DNA from: Haloplanus natans DSM 17983
Lineage (GTDB): Archaea > Halobacteriota > Halobacteria > Halobacteriales > Haloferacaceae
Assembly: GCF_000427685.1 (NCBI RefSeq)
Contig: NZ_KE386573.1
Coordinates: forward strand, 2,960,938 to 3,024,937
DNA: 64,000 bases
Reading direction: 5' to 3'
The translations under genes were made by a program, and so were the position numbers. Below are positions 1-8,610 of this stretch, piece after piece; position 1 is the first letter of the stretch; the number at the start of each line of letters is the position of its first letter. The notes under the pieces were generated by a model. The model saw nothing but the letters and a program-made list of their open reading frames with translations, had not been told where the DNA came from and searched no databases.

Positions 1-194
1 ACGACCGTGCCCGACTCGCCGACGGCTTCGGCGGCGACCTGAAGCCACCCACCGGGGGCGGCCCCCAGGTCGACGACGCTGTCGCCGGCGTCGAAGAGGT
101 TCGCTTCCGCGTCGAGTTGCTTGAGTTTGTACGCCGACCGGGCGCGGTAGCCCTCCTGTTTCGAGCGGTTGTAGTACTCGTCTTTACCCGTCAT
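1..194 (-). CDS. rlmE: RlmE/FtsJ-type 23S rRNA 2'-O-methyltransferase, N-terminal part
   Basis: Only the first 64 codons lie in the window; the gene runs off the left edge. The protein starts [20 protein letters not shown], then a Lys-rich helix, then DLGAAPGGW, the SAM-binding motif I of the RrmJ/FtsJ family. Members methylate a ribose 2'-OH on 23S rRNA (a uridine in the peptidyl-transferase centre in E. coli). The early Lys and Asp of the family's K-D-K-E tetrad fit the visible part. ATG at 194 is the only plausible start. The family call is firm; the exact target nucleotide in archaea is inferred. Confidence 0.85.
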   Translation of the reverse strand, partial: MTGKDEYYNRSKQEGYRARSAYKLKQLDAEANLFDAGDSVVDLGAAPGGWLQVAAEAVGESGTV

Positions 195-292
195 GGTCCC
201 CTCCGGAACGCGTTCTGGGCTGGCGACTCGGCGGTCATACCGGAACACAGGCGGTCGACCCGGAAAGGCACGTCGAATCGGGCAGCGGGCGG

Positions 293-652
293 TCAGACCT
301 GCTCTAGCAGGCGTTCGAGAAGCGGCGGACCGTCGTACCGGATCCGTGACCGATCGGGTGCGTACTCGACGACGCCGGCCGCGTCGAGTTTCGGCAGGTG
401 GACGTGTCGGAGCGAGACGACGAGCTGGTCCGGGTCCGGGTCGCCGGGCTCGCGTCCGGCCAGCGCCTCTGCGAGCGTCGGCACGGAGACGGAGCCCCCG
501 GAAGACCGGAGGGCACGCACGACGCGGCGTCGACGTGCGTCGGCGAGCACGCCGAACATCGCGTCTACGTGCTCCTCGGTCGGTCGGTGTCGGTTCCCCC
601 TTGATTCCTCACCCGTCGCCTGGTCGTGTCTATCGACGTTTGATGTGGTCAT
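293..652 (-). CDS. DUF7344-type winged-helix regulator, 119 aa
   Basis: This is a small haloarchaeal protein resembling the DUF7344 family. A 30-residue polar N-terminus precedes one winged-helix-like domain (about residues 28-117): [20 protein letters not shown], then [11 protein letters not shown], then [20 protein letters not shown]. The 'xxHVHLPKLxxxGxVxY' line is typical of this family, as is the start of the core with a helix ending in Arg-rich residues. The role is presumably transcriptional regulation; no ligand or target can be read. The upstream AT-rich stretch near 700-716 can supply its promoter. It is transcribed in the same direction as the HTH-10 regulator upstream but is separated from it by about 80 bases. 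Confidence 0.75.
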   Translation of the reverse strand: MTTSNVDRHDQATGEESRGNRHRPTEEHVDAMFGVLADARRRRVVRALRSSGGSVSVPTLAEALAGREPGDPDPDQLVVSLRHVHLPKLDAAGVVEYAPDRSRIRYDGPPLLERLLEQV

Positions 653-732
653 GGCACCCCCCTACGATGCGAATACCGATTCGACGTGAGCGTTCATGAA
701 GGTGTTGGATAGAAATACTGTCACGTCCCGCG

Positions 733-1395
733 TCACTCGTCGTGGTCGAGTAGCAACGCGTTGGTCACGAACGTCACGATACCCCGACGCAGTCGTTCGG
801 TGACGGCTTGATCGGAGATGCCGAGTTCGTCGGCGAGTTCGAGGGTCGTACAGCGACGCGGGATGTCGTAATACCCCCGTTCGACCGCGAGTTCGAGCGT
901 TCGATGCTGTCTCCGTGTCAGCCCGTACCAGGCACCGGTTCCGCGTCTGGTCGGGCAGTACACACGGTCCACCTCGGCTCCGAACGCCCCGTCGGTACAG
1001 GCCGACCGGAACCCAGCGAACGCGCCTTGGGTCGGAAAGCACGTCTCGAAGACCCAGGCATCCGACGTCCCCGTACCGCGGCGGACGACGCCGTCGTGGT
1101 CGTCGAGCAGCCGGAAGAACGGATCGACCGCCGGATCCCACCGCATCGCGTAGACCGTCTCGTCGCCGAACACCTCCAGCACTTCGACCCGACACCCCTC
1201 CACGTCGGCGAACGAGTCCCCGACACCCCCGTCCGACGGATCGCCGAACGACCCCGAGAACGAGAAGACCGAAACGTCACCGTCCCCCACCGAGCCCATC
1301 CGTTCGATTTCCGTGACCTCGTCGTGTTGCAACGGAAACCGCCGACCGAACTCGAACTGATGGGCCGGTATTCGTAAATCTACGATCACACCCAT
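733..1395 (-). CDS. HTH-10 (bacterio-opsin activator-like) transcriptional regulator, 220 aa
   Basis: The C-terminal region (about residues 160-215) reads LTRRQHRTLELAVERGYYDI, then a cluster with TTLELADELGISDQAVTERLRR. This is the HTH-10 domain of the haloarchaeal Bat family. The N-terminal 150 residues form the usual beta-rich ligand-type half, starting IPAHQFEFG. It has no PAS or GAF domain, so it is a short single-input member. Targets and signal are unknown. It is divergent from pcna, and a perfect 14-base palindrome (1440-1453) lies in the shared upstream region. The ATG at 1395 matches the family's usual start and is preceded by CTATATG, which may itself be promoter sequence. Confidence 0.85.
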   Translation of the reverse strand: MGVIVDLRIPAHQFEFGRRFPLQHDEVTEIERMGSVGDGDVSVFSFSGSFGDPSDGGVGDSFADVEGCRVEVLEVFGDETVYAMRWDPAVDPFFRLLDDHDGVVRRGTGTSDAWVFETCFPTQGAFAGFRSACTDGAFGAEVDRVYCPTRRGTGAWYGLTRRQHRTLELAVERGYYDIPRRCTTLELADELGISDQAVTERLRRGIVTFVTNALLLDHDE

Positions 1396-1439
1396 ATAGT
1401 GCGTTAGGAACTTGCCGACGAGGGGTCATAGCAGGTATG

Positions 1440-1453
1440 CTTGGTTAACCAAG
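1440..1453. promoter_or_regulatory. perfect palindrome CTTGGTTAACCAAG, candidate operator
   Basis: This 14-base perfect inverted repeat with no spacer sits 45 bases before the start of the HTH-10 regulator (minus strand) and about 95 bases before the pcna TATA box (plus strand). Such dyads in divergent haloarchaeal promoters commonly bind dimeric winged-helix or Lrp-type regulators. It does not match the TACT-N7/8-GAGTA site of TrmB. The binding protein is unknown. Confidence 0.5.
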
Positions 1454-1548
1454 TTTCGTTCGTCGTTGGCGACGCCCTCATAAAGCCCGGACGCGAACGG
1501 CGTCGGTACCGAGACCGAGCCACGCGCGCGGTCGCGCTCGAACAGCGG

Positions 1549-1558
1549 GTATTTTTAA
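1549..1558 (+). promoter_or_regulatory. TATA box of pcna
   Basis: GTATTTTTAA lies 25-34 bases upstream of the ATG at 1583. That spacing supports a leaderless or nearly leaderless pcna mRNA and supports this ATG over the in-frame ATG at 1562. Confidence 0.6.
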
Positions 1559-1582
1559 CGCATGGGGCGTACCACTGGATAC

Positions 1583-2326
1583 ATGTTCAAGGCCATCGTG
1601 AGCGCGTCGACGCTCCGGGATGCCCTCGACTCGGTGAGCGTGTTGGTCGACGAGTGTAAGATACGGCTCAACGAGGACGGCCTGTCGATCCGCGCGGTCG
1701 ATCCGGCGAACGTCGGGATGGTCGATCTCTCGCTCGATTCGGCGGCGTTCGAGTCCTACGAGGCCGACGGCGGCGTCATCGGTGTCAACCTCGCACGGCT
1801 GGAAGACATCGCCGGCATGGGCAACGCCGGCGACCTCGTCCACCTCGAACTCGACGAAGAGACCCGGAAGCTCCACATCCGAATCGACGGCCTCTCCTAT
1901 ACGCTGGCGCTCATCGATCCCGACTCGATCCGGCAGGAGCCGGACATCCCCGACCTCGACCTGCCGGCCCGAATCGTCGTCGAGGGGAACCAACTCGACC
2001 GCGGTATCACGGCGGCGGATATGGTCTCCGATCACATCAACCTCCGCGTCGACGAGGACGAGGCGACGTTCCACATCGAGGCCGAGGGTGACACCGACGA
2101 CGTGGATTTCGAGATGGGGGCGGACGCCCTCATCGATTTGGAGGCCGGCCCGGCGGACTCGCTGTTCTCGCTGGACTACCTCAAGGACATGAACAAGGCC
2201 ATCCCCGGCGACGCCGAGGTGGCGATCGAACTCGGCGAGGAGTTCCCGGTGAAGCTCCACTACGAGTTCGCCGAGGGGATGGGCAACGTGACGTTCATGC
2301 TCGCGCCGCGCATCCAGAGCGACTGA
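1583..2326 (+). CDS. pcna: DNA polymerase sliding clamp (PCNA), 247 aa
   Basis: This is the ring-shaped homotrimeric processivity clamp that tethers DNA polymerases, FEN1, ligase and other factors to DNA. The start [20 protein letters not shown] and the segment around residue 119 leading into the interdomain connector ([20 protein letters not shown]) are characteristic. The C-terminal LAPRIQSD matches the usual archaeal 'APRI' end. The length is normal (about 245-250). An in-frame ATG at 1562 would add MGRTTGY, which homologues lack, and the TATA spacing favours 1583. A compound hairpin begins four bases after the stop codon. RadA, RFC small subunit and MCM lie elsewhere in the window. Confidence 0.97.
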   Translation: MFKAIVSASTLRDALDSVSVLVDECKIRLNEDGLSIRAVDPANVGMVDLSLDSAAFESYEADGGVIGVNLARLEDIAGMGNAGDLVHLELDEETRKLHIRIDGLSYTLALIDPDSIRQEPDIPDLDLPARIVVEGNQLDRGITAADMVSDHINLRVDEDEATFHIEAEGDTDDVDFEMGADALIDLEAGPADSLFSLDYLKDMNKAIPGDAEVAIELGEEFPVKLHYEFAEGMGNVTFMLAPRIQSD

Positions 2327-2329
2327 TAT

Positions 2330-2393
2330 ATTGTAACTGTTCACCGGTGGATCGACGAAACGAGCCGTCGAACCACCGATACACGGTTACAAT
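2330..2393 (+). repeat. compound hairpin element, copy A (3' of pcna)
   Basis: The outer arms ATTGTAAC (2330-2337) and GTTACAAT (2386-2393) are perfect complements. The inner stem pairs CGGTGG-TCGACG with CGTCGA-CCACCG around a loop near AAACGAG. The left side carries the family motif GTAACTGTT. The right side has GGTTACAA in place of GACTTAC, making it the most diverged of five related elements in this window. It starts four bases after the pcna stop and has the same orientation as pcna. It may act as a transcription terminator or 3'-end element; this is inference. Confidence 0.65.
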
Positions 2394-2755
2394 GCTTCGT
2401 ACGGCACTGTCGTCCGCCGAGACGCCGTCACCGTGTTCGGGTGATCGCTACGCCGGCCACCCCCGCTTGCACCGGCCTTCTCCGTCGGCCCACCACGGGA
2501 GCGGCCGCGGCGCCGTTCGGGCGGACGTGCCGGGGGCCTCGTCCGAATCCGGGCGGTGAGCCGCCGACAACTAATTATATATGCTTCCGTGAATTCTCCT
2601 GAGAAAAGTATCAGTATTATTTCTTTTACTCCGACGGAAATATATGTGTTCGACGAATTTGGCGAAGCTTTTATAAATTTAGCGCCCTAACAGATAGTTA
2701 AGAAGCGCCACGGCGGCCGGTCCCCGCCCGGCCGGTCGTGGCGTCCCACCCCATC
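2394..2755 (+). other. intergenic region with the TFB promoter
   Basis: No convincing gene is present. The first half is GC-rich; the 70-codon reading frame here has no family features. From about 2570 the sequence turns AT-rich. A strong TATA box, CTTTTATAAATTT, lies at 2668-2680 with an A-rich BRE-like flank. It implies a transcript start near 2705 and a leader of roughly 50 bases before the TFB start. The long AT-rich stretch upstream could hold regulator sites. Confidence 0.5.
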
Positions 2756-3739
2756 ATGACTGAAACACGCGTATGGACGGCGAGCGACTCGACGGTCGGT
2801 GAGCGAGAACGATCGGCGAGTGAATCGGAACGAGAACACGTCTGTCCCGAGTGTGGCGGCGCGCTCGTGACCGACGAGGAGCACGGCGAGACGGCCTGTA
2901 GCGAGTGTGGTCTCGTCGTCGAGGAGGACGGTATCGACCACGGCCCCGAGTGGCGAGCGTTCGATTCGAGCGAGCGCGACCGCAAGGCCCGCGTCGGCGC
3001 CCCCACGACGAAGATGATGCACGACAAGGGGCTGTCGACGACCATCGACTGGCAGAACAAGGACGCCTACGGCAAGACCCTCTCGGCGGAGCAGCGTCGG
3101 AAGATGCAGCGCCTACGCACCTGGAATCGCCGGTTCCAGACCAGCGATCACCAGGAGCGCAACCTGCGTCAGGCGCTCGGCGAGATCGACCGCATGGCGT
3201 CGGCGCTCGGCCTGCCCGAGACGGTTCGCGAGACGGCGAGTGTCATCTACCGCCGCGCGCTGGAGGAGGACCTCCTGCCCGGGCGATCGATCGAGGGCGT
3301 CGCCACCAGCGCCCTCTACGCCGCGGCCCGTCAGGCGGGCGTTCCCCGGACCATCGACGAGATGGCCCGCGTCAGCCGCGTCGACGAGGAGGAGTTCAAG
3401 CGGACCTACCGATACGTCGTCCGCGAACTCAACCTCGAAGTCGCGCCCGCCGACCCCGTGAGCTACGTCACGCGGTTCGCGTCGGAGCTCGACCTCTCGG
3501 ACGAGGCCGAACGCCTCGCCCGCGAGATGCTCGACGCGGCCAAGGAGCGCGGCCTCCACAGCGGCAAGAACCCCGTCGGCCTCGCCGCCGCGGCCGTCTA
3601 CGCCGCGCCCCTGCTCACCAACGAGCAGGTGACACAGGGCGAAGTGAGCGAGGTGGCCGACATCTCGGAAGTGACCATCCGCAACCGCTACCGCGAACTC
3701 CTCGGCGCCTACGAGGAGGCCGGCGCCGTGGCGGCGTAG
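2756..3739 (+). CDS. tfb: transcription initiation factor TFB (TFIIB homologue), 327 aa
   Basis: TFB bridges TBP-bound promoter DNA and RNA polymerase. An N-terminal zinc ribbon (CPEC at residues 30-33, CSEC at 48-51) is followed by the B-reader segment HGPEWRAF (about 62-69). Two cyclin-fold repeats follow (about 125-215 and 220-320), each with the GRSIEGVATSALYAAAR or GKNPVGLAAAAVYAA signature. Haloarchaea carry many TFB paralogues; which one this is cannot be told. An in-frame ATG at 2738 would add MASHPI; the ATG at 2756 (MTETRVW) matches the usual TFB start. The long leader and strong AT-rich promoter suggest regulated expression. Confidence 0.95.
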   Translation: MTETRVWTASDSTVGERERSASESEREHVCPECGGALVTDEEHGETACSECGLVVEEDGIDHGPEWRAFDSSERDRKARVGAPTTKMMHDKGLSTTIDWQNKDAYGKTLSAEQRRKMQRLRTWNRRFQTSDHQERNLRQALGEIDRMASALGLPETVRETASVIYRRALEEDLLPGRSIEGVATSALYAAARQAGVPRTIDEMARVSRVDEEEFKRTYRYVVRELNLEVAPADPVSYVTRFASELDLSDEAERLAREMLDAAKERGLHSGKNPVGLAAAAVYAAPLLTNEQVTQGEVSEVADISEVTIRNRYRELLGAYEEAGAVAA

Positions 3740-3809
3740 ACGGGAACCCCTTGCCCGGTTCACAGTAACGGAATCCTTTTACTCGGCAGAACCGTAACCG
3801 GAGACAACT

Positions 3810-4229
3810 ATGGGTATGGGCTCGGATATGTACCGGCAGCAGATCCTCGATCACTACAAGAACCCCCGTAACCACGGGGAACTCGAGGAGCCGACGTTCT
3901 CCCACGTCGGCGAGAACCCGTCGTGTGGCGACACGATCAAGATGGACGTTCGCCTCGACGACGACGGCGAAACTATCGAGTACGTCAGCTTCTCCGGCGA
4001 CGGCTGTGCGATCAGTCAGGCCAGCGCGAGCATGCTCACCGAACAGCTCCCCGGCACGACGCTCGACGAACTCGGCGAACTGGACACCGACGACGTGGTG
4101 GAGATGCTCGGCGTCGACATCAGCCCCATGCGGATCAAATGCGCCGTTCTAGCCGAGAAGGTCGTCCAGGACGGGGCGAAGATTCACGAGGGCGACCTCG
4201 ACCTCGACGAGACGACGACCGAAGAGTAG
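3810..4229 (+). CDS. sufU: Fe-S cluster scaffold SufU/IscU-type, 139 aa
   Basis: This is an Fe-S assembly scaffold or sulfur-acceptor protein. The three conserved Cys are visible: C39 in NPSCGD, C66 in GDGCAISQAS and C111 in MRIKCAVL, with Asp41 and the DHYKNPRNHG N-terminal signature. The position of C66 and the SQAS motif match SufU/NifU-N proteins. A SufS cysteine desulfurase partner is not in the window. The start could be ATG 3810, 3816 or 3828; 3810 follows a GGAG-like site. A TATA-like CCTTTTACT lies about 35 bases upstream. Its stop abuts the stop of the convergent DUF1641 gene with no spacer. Confidence 0.93.
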   Translation: MGMGSDMYRQQILDHYKNPRNHGELEEPTFSHVGENPSCGDTIKMDVRLDDDGETIEYVSFSGDGCAISQASASMLTEQLPGTTLDELGELDTDDVVEMLGVDISPMRIKCAVLAEKVVQDGAKIHEGDLDLDETTTEE

Positions 4230-4631
4230 CTACTCGCGGTCGAGTTCTCGGCCGATTCCCCGCGCGAGCGCCACCAGAAAGGCGAGTCCCCGCTTGACTT
4301 CCGGATCACGGAGCGCCCGCAGGAGCCCGACGATGCCTACGCCTCGATAGGTCGTCCCGGGGTCGCCCGCGTCGCCGAGCGCCCGCAGGAGCGTCCGCGC
4401 CCCGCTGATGGTCTCCGGATCGGCGGCCTCGTCGGCCAGTTCGCCGAGCGACGCGGCGGTGCCCGCGACCGACGAGACCATCTCGTCGTCCGCCGCCTCG
4501 GTGGCGAGTGCCATCACGTCGAGCAGTTCGTTCACGTCGTCGAGCCGTCGGACGAACGCCGCCACCGCTTCGGGGTCCTCGGCGATGGCGTCGGTCGGCG
4601 TCGACTCCGACGCCGCGGCGTCGTCGCTCAT
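4230..4631 (-). CDS. DUF1641 protein, 133 aa
   Basis: This is an acidic helical protein with a DUF1641-like core: about residues 28-60 (VRRLDDVNELLDVMALATEA) and the C-terminal YRGVGIVGLLRALRDPEVKR followed by GLAFLVALARGIGRELDRE. The family is regularly encoded beside sulfide:quinone oxidoreductase-like flavoproteins, and here it begins one base after that gene's stop, so the two should be co-transcribed. A function as a partner or membrane tether of the flavoprotein is inferred, not proven. It is convergent with sufU, with stop codons back to back (shared GAGTAGCTACTC). Confidence 0.85.
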   Translation of the reverse strand: MSDDAAASESTPTDAIAEDPEAVAAFVRRLDDVNELLDVMALATEAADDEMVSSVAGTAASLGELADEAADPETISGARTLLRALGDAGDPGTTYRGVGIVGLLRALRDPEVKRGLAFLVALARGIGRELDRE

Positions 4632-4632
4632 C

Positions 4633-5796
4633 TCAGATCAACCCCCGTGCGGTCAGCCAGTAGGACTCGTTGTACGCGCCTTTCGCCCAGTGGACGAGTT
4701 TCGACTCCTCGCGCAGGTCGGGCATCGAGTCGTAGTCGAAAGAGACGAACGTCGCCTCGTCCAGTCCCGCTTCGAGAAAGCAGAGCACCTTGCCGTCGTA
4801 GATCGCGGTCGGCCGATGACCCCGAACCCGGGCGGCGATCCGATCGGCGACGACGCCCGCTTGGTAGTGGGCAACGCTGCCCGCCATCGGCCGTTCGAGG
4901 TCGGTCGTGTCGCCGATGGCGTACACGTCGTCGGCACCCGCCGCTTCGAGCGTCCGCGGGTCGGTTTCGACCCAGCCGTCGTCGCCGAGGCCCGCGTCGG
5001 CGACGAGGTCGACGCCCGCGTGTGGCGGAATCGTCACGAGCAGGTCGTAATCGAGCGCCCGGCCGTCGGCGGCGTGGAGGGTCCGGTCGTCCGGGTCGAC
5101 CCGCTCGACCGTGAACCCGGTGTGGCTCCGGACGCCGCGGGCGTCGAAGCGTTCGTCCGCCCAGTCCGCCACCGGCGGGAGCTTGTGTGACCGTTCGGTC
5201 GGGGTGGTGTAGCACACCTCGCTCACCTCCCGGAGACCCCGTTCGCGGAGCCAGTCCTCGACCATCAGCGTGAACTCGACCGGTGCGGCCGGGCACATGT
5301 GGGGCATGCCGGCGACCGAGAGGACGACCCGACCGCCGTCGAAGGCGGCGAGTGCGTCCCGGAGTCGTTCGGCGCCGTCCTCGCTGTAGAAGTCGTGAGC
5401 GCCCTCGACGAGACCCGGAACGCGGTCCGGGACGAGTCGCGCTCCCGTCGCGACGACCAGGTGGTCGTAGTCGAGCATGTCGCGGGACGGCGTCCGGTTC
5501 TCCCCGCCGTCGATCGTCAGCCGCTTCGCGTCGGTGTCGATAGCCGTCACCCGGCCCGTCCGGAGCCGGACCTGTCGGTCGAGCAAATCGTCGAGCGGAC
5601 GATGCCCCTCGGCCGGATCGGCCTCGCCGAAGGCCACGTAGAGCCAGACCGGCTTGTAGACGTGGACGCCGGTGTCGTCGATCAGCGTCACGTCCACGTC
5701 GCCGGCGTCGATTTCGTCGTCGAGTTTCGACGCGAGTTTGTTCGCGAGGACGGTTCCTCCCGTCCCCCCACCGAGGACGGCAATACGAGCGGTCAT
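4633..5796 (-). CDS. FAD-dependent sulfide:quinone oxidoreductase-like protein, 387 aa
   Basis: This is a two-dinucleotide-binding-domain flavoprotein. FAD motif GGGTGG is at residues 9-14; VVATGAR is at 114-120; the second FAD motif VYAIGDTTDL is at about 291-300. Two cysteines sit where SQR keeps its redox pair: C168 in GMPHMCPAAP and C339 in DGKVLCF. The third, FAD-linking cysteine of classical SQR near residue 128 is missing, as in other SQR subtypes. It probably passes electrons from sulfide or persulfide to quinone at the membrane face. Downstream DUF1641 is in the same operon. SQR versus generic NDH-2-like flavoprotein is the main uncertainty. Confidence 0.85.
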   Translation of the reverse strand: MTARIAVLGGGTGGTVLANKLASKLDDEIDAGDVDVTLIDDTGVHVYKPVWLYVAFGEADPAEGHRPLDDLLDRQVRLRTGRVTAIDTDAKRLTIDGGENRTPSRDMLDYDHLVVATGARLVPDRVPGLVEGAHDFYSEDGAERLRDALAAFDGGRVVLSVAGMPHMCPAAPVEFTLMVEDWLRERGLREVSEVCYTTPTERSHKLPPVADWADERFDARGVRSHTGFTVERVDPDDRTLHAADGRALDYDLLVTIPPHAGVDLVADAGLGDDGWVETDPRTLEAAGADDVYAIGDTTDLERPMAGSVAHYQAGVVADRIAARVRGHRPTAIYDGKVLCFLEAGLDEATFVSFDYDSMPDLREESKLVHWAKGAYNESYWLTARGLI

Positions 5797-5874
5797 TGTG
5801 ATATCACTGCGTGGAGGAACGCACCGACGCCACGTAAAATTGTGCGTCGATCACAACTCCGTGAGAACAGGAGG

Positions 5875-6906
5875 CTACTCGGGGACGAGCCCGGCGTCCT
5901 GAACGCGCATCACAGCCTCGCCATCGGCGAGATTCGGTGCGTCGACGAGACGGACGATCCGCTTGTCGCCTTTGGACTTGCGCAGATACATCCGGAACGT
6001 CGAGGTGTGGCCGAGGATGTTGCCGCCGATGGGCTGGGTCGGATCGCCGAAGTAGGAGTCGGGGTTCGAGGCGACCTGGTTGGTGACGAGGACGGCGGTG
6101 TTGTAGAGGTCGCCAATCCGCATGAGGTCGTGGAGGTGTTTGTTGAGCTTCTGCTGGCGTTCGGCGAGTTCGCCCCGGCCGACGTACTCGGCTCGGAAGT
6201 GCGCGGTGAGGGAGTCGACGTTGAGCAGTCGGACCGGCCACTCACCGTCCTCGTGTTCGCTGGCGAGTTCCTTTGCCTTCTCGGCCAGGAGGATCTGGTG
6301 GTTGGAGTTGAACGCCTTGGCGACGTGAATCTTGTCGAGAACGTCGGTGACGAGCGCCTCCATCGCCTCCTCGTCGCCGGGCGAGCCCTCGATTTCGCGG
6401 TCGTCCATCGTGGCCTGGATGATCTCGTCGTCGAGGCCGCGCACCATGTCGTCGATGCGTTCGGGGCGGAACGTGTCCTCGCTGTCGACGAAGATGGCGC
6501 TCCCGCGGAGGCCACCGTACTCGCGGGGAAGCTGGACGTTCACCGAGAGCTGGTGGGTGACCTGCGACTTCCCGGCGCCGAACTCGCCGTACACTTCGGT
6601 GATCGACTGCGTCTCGACGCCGCCGCCGAGGAGTTCGTCCACCTCGGGGACGTTCCAGGTGAGTTTACCGATCTGTTCGCGGCGTTCGAGCACGGCCGCG
6701 CCCGACTCGAACCCGCCGATGTCCGCGGCGTCGCGGGCCGCGTTGATGATGTCGCTCGCCGTCGACTCGCCGATGTCGGCGGTGTTCGACAGTTCGGCTG
6801 GACTCGCGACCGCGATGCTCTGATAGCTTTCGAAGCCCGCTTCGACCAACTTGTCCGCCGTCGCCGGCCCGACGCCCGGAAGGGTCTCGAGATCGTCTTC
6901 TGCCAT
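5875..6906 (-). CDS. radA: DNA repair and recombination protein RadA, 343 aa
   Basis: This is the archaeal Rad51/RecA recombinase, which forms filaments on ssDNA and drives strand exchange. An N-terminal helix-hairpin-helix domain starts at [19 protein letters not shown] (residues 9-27). The Walker A GEFGAGKS is at 107-114 and Walker [17 protein letters not shown] near 225. The DNA-binding loop region includes [20 protein letters not shown]. There is no intein. ATG at 6906 is 25-30 bases from a TATA box (6930-6938), so the upstream in-frame extension to 6993 is rejected. The length is typical. Confidence 0.97.
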   Translation of the reverse strand: MAEDDLETLPGVGPATADKLVEAGFESYQSIAVASPAELSNTADIGESTASDIINAARDAADIGGFESGAAVLERREQIGKLTWNVPEVDELLGGGVETQSITEVYGEFGAGKSQVTHQLSVNVQLPREYGGLRGSAIFVDSEDTFRPERIDDMVRGLDDEIIQATMDDREIEGSPGDEEAMEALVTDVLDKIHVAKAFNSNHQILLAEKAKELASEHEDGEWPVRLLNVDSLTAHFRAEYVGRGELAERQQKLNKHLHDLMRIGDLYNTAVLVTNQVASNPDSYFGDPTQPIGGNILGHTSTFRMYLRKSKGDKRIVRLVDAPNLADGEAVMRVQDAGLVPE

Positions 6907-6929
6907 GTGAGCGTGCTTGTGCCGGCCCG

Positions 6930-6938
6930 TACATAAAG
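6930..6938 (-). promoter_or_regulatory. TATA box of radA
   Basis: On the minus strand this reads CTTTATGTA, 24-32 bases before the radA ATG at 6906, which fits a leaderless mRNA. Confidence 0.55.
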
Positions 6939-7037
6939 CCTCGTTAACACCATGGTGAAAGTGAAATCGGACGACGGCATGACGGTCGTTCACACGCGAT
7001 AGCGACGTTCAAACCCGGTGACGCGCCGGTTCGACAC

Positions 7038-7649
7038 TCACTCCCACGGGTGTCCGTCCGACCCGTCCGGCCACAGCGGATACCAGTACGATTCGTCCCC
7101 TTCCACGTCGAGTTCGCCGTCGAGAACGGACTGAAGCTTGAACTCCAGTCGGTTGTCACGCTCGTGGCCCCCCGTCGGGGCGAAAGGGTAGTACGCGCCC
7201 CGGCGGAAGGAGTAGATCCAGTAGGCGCGGGCGCCGTCGCGGGGGCGTTCGAAGCCGAAGGCGGCGGCCAGGAGCCGCGAGCCGTACCCCTCCTCGACGA
7301 ACGTATCGGCCGCGAAGTGGACGCTCGTCACGAGGTCCTCGGGGTCGCCGTCCTCGAGGACGACCCAGTGGTAGCCGTGGTCGTCCTCGTGGCGACGGAA
7401 GACGGTCCCGGTGTCTTCCTCGCCCGCCCGGAGGATGGTCTCCACCTCGTCGACGGCGGCGGCGAAGTCGGTGCTGTCGACCGAGGAAAAACAGAGCGCT
7501 GCGGCGCCGACCGGGACGAAATCGAGGTCCGCCTCCATCGTCAGGTAGGCCGTAGACATCCCGAACAGATCCTCGGGATCGGCGTCCCGGGTCGCGTCCG
7601 CTTCGGCGCTCAGTCCGAACGCGGAGCGGATGGAGTCGAACAGGCCCAT
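7038..7649 (-). CDS. pspAB: PspAB (HtpX-associated Psp-system protein), 203 aa
   Basis: The protein starts MGLFDSIRSAFGLSAEAD, contains DADPEDLFGMSTAYLTMEAD, and ends in a Trp/Tyr-rich segment (SYWYPLWPDGS). These features match the PspA-associated PspAB family. It follows htpX by three bases on the same strand, the standard gene order for this family (fused in some genomes). It has no membrane segment, so it is likely a cytosolic regulator or adaptor of the HtpX protease in envelope stress; this role is inferred from association. Confidence 0.85.
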   Translation of the reverse strand: MGLFDSIRSAFGLSAEADATRDADPEDLFGMSTAYLTMEADLDFVPVGAAALCFSSVDSTDFAAAVDEVETILRAGEEDTGTVFRRHEDDHGYHWVVLEDGDPEDLVTSVHFAADTFVEEGYGSRLLAAAFGFERPRDGARAYWIYSFRRGAYYPFAPTGGHERDNRLEFKLQSVLDGELDVEGDESYWYPLWPDGSDGHPWE

Positions 7650-7652
7650 CGC

Positions 7653-8525
7653 CTACCGCCGCTCCATCTCCGCGGCCATCTCGCGGAGCCGTTCGACCCG
7701 TTTCTCCGTCGGCGGGTGCGTCGAGAAGATCCGGCCGACGAAGTCGCTCCGGATCGGGATGACGAAGAAGGCGTTCATCTCCGACTGCTCCCGGAGGTCC
7801 TCTTTCGGTACCCGGTCCATCCGACCGGAAATCGTGAGGAGCGCGGAGGCGAGCGCCGTTGGCTTGCCCGTGATCGCCGCGCCGCCACGGTCGGCGGAGT
7901 ACTCGCGGTACCGCGAGAGCGTCCGGATCAGGACGAAAGAGACGATCCAGACGACGAGCGAGACGAGGATGGCGACGATCATCCCCCCGCCGCCCTGCCG
8001 GTTGCGCCCGCCGCCGAACAGCCACCCCCAGCGCACGATCAGGAACGCGATGGTCGAGAGAAAAGAGGCGATAGTCATCACCATCACGTCGCGATTCTTG
8101 ACGTGGGCGAGTTCGTGGGCGAGCACCCCTTCGAGTTCCTCCTCGTCGAGGGTTTGGAGGAGTCCCTCGGTGACACAGACGGTCGAGTTCGACGGCGACC
8201 GCCCGGTCGCGAAGGCGTTCGGCACCCGCGTGTCCGCGACGGCCACCGTCGGTTTCGGCAGGTCGGCCTGCTGGGAGAGCCGGCCGACCATCGCGTGCAG
8301 GCGCGGGTACTCGTCTTCCTCGACTTTCGACGCGCCCATGCTGTAGAGGGCGAGGCGGTCGCTGAAGAAGAACTGTCCCAGCGAGAACAGCCCCATCACC
8401 ACGACGACCCCGAACAGACCCATATACTGCGACAGGATCGCGATGAAGACGATGTAGAGGGCGAAAAGGAGGAACATGGTCAGGACCATGCGACCCCGCA
8501 GTCCCCAGTCGGATTTCCACTCCAT
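7653..8525 (-). CDS. htpX: HtpX-type zinc metalloprotease, 290 aa
   Basis: This is an M48-family integral membrane protease acting in membrane protein quality control. Two N-terminal membrane segments (about residues 13-32 and 38-55) precede the catalytic HELAH at 137-141 (GVLAHELAHVKNRD). Another membrane pair (about 148-165 and 178-200) follows, then the third zinc ligand region with REYSADRGGAAITG. The ATG at 8525 (MEWKSDWGLRGRM) is chosen over an upstream in-frame ATG at 8591, which would overlap the divergent promoter. It is operonic with pspAB. Confidence 0.95.
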   Translation of the reverse strand: MEWKSDWGLRGRMVLTMFLLFALYIVFIAILSQYMGLFGVVVVMGLFSLGQFFFSDRLALYSMGASKVEEDEYPRLHAMVGRLSQQADLPKPTVAVADTRVPNAFATGRSPSNSTVCVTEGLLQTLDEEELEGVLAHELAHVKNRDVMVMTIASFLSTIAFLIVRWGWLFGGGRNRQGGGGMIVAILVSLVVWIVSFVLIRTLSRYREYSADRGGAAITGKPTALASALLTISGRMDRVPKEDLREQSEMNAFFVIPIRSDFVGRIFSTHPPTEKRVERLREMAAEMERR

Positions 8526-8610
8526 ACCCGAAGTAGCGGCCCGCGAAGGTAAACAGTATCGCCCGGCGATGTCGCGGGGCTTAACCGCCACGGCCGACTA
8601 CCGACGGCGC

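Noticed and set aside
4224-4235. GAGTAGCTACTC palindrome at the sufU/DUF1641 junction
   Set aside because: Made simply by two stop codons back to back; too short for a terminator.
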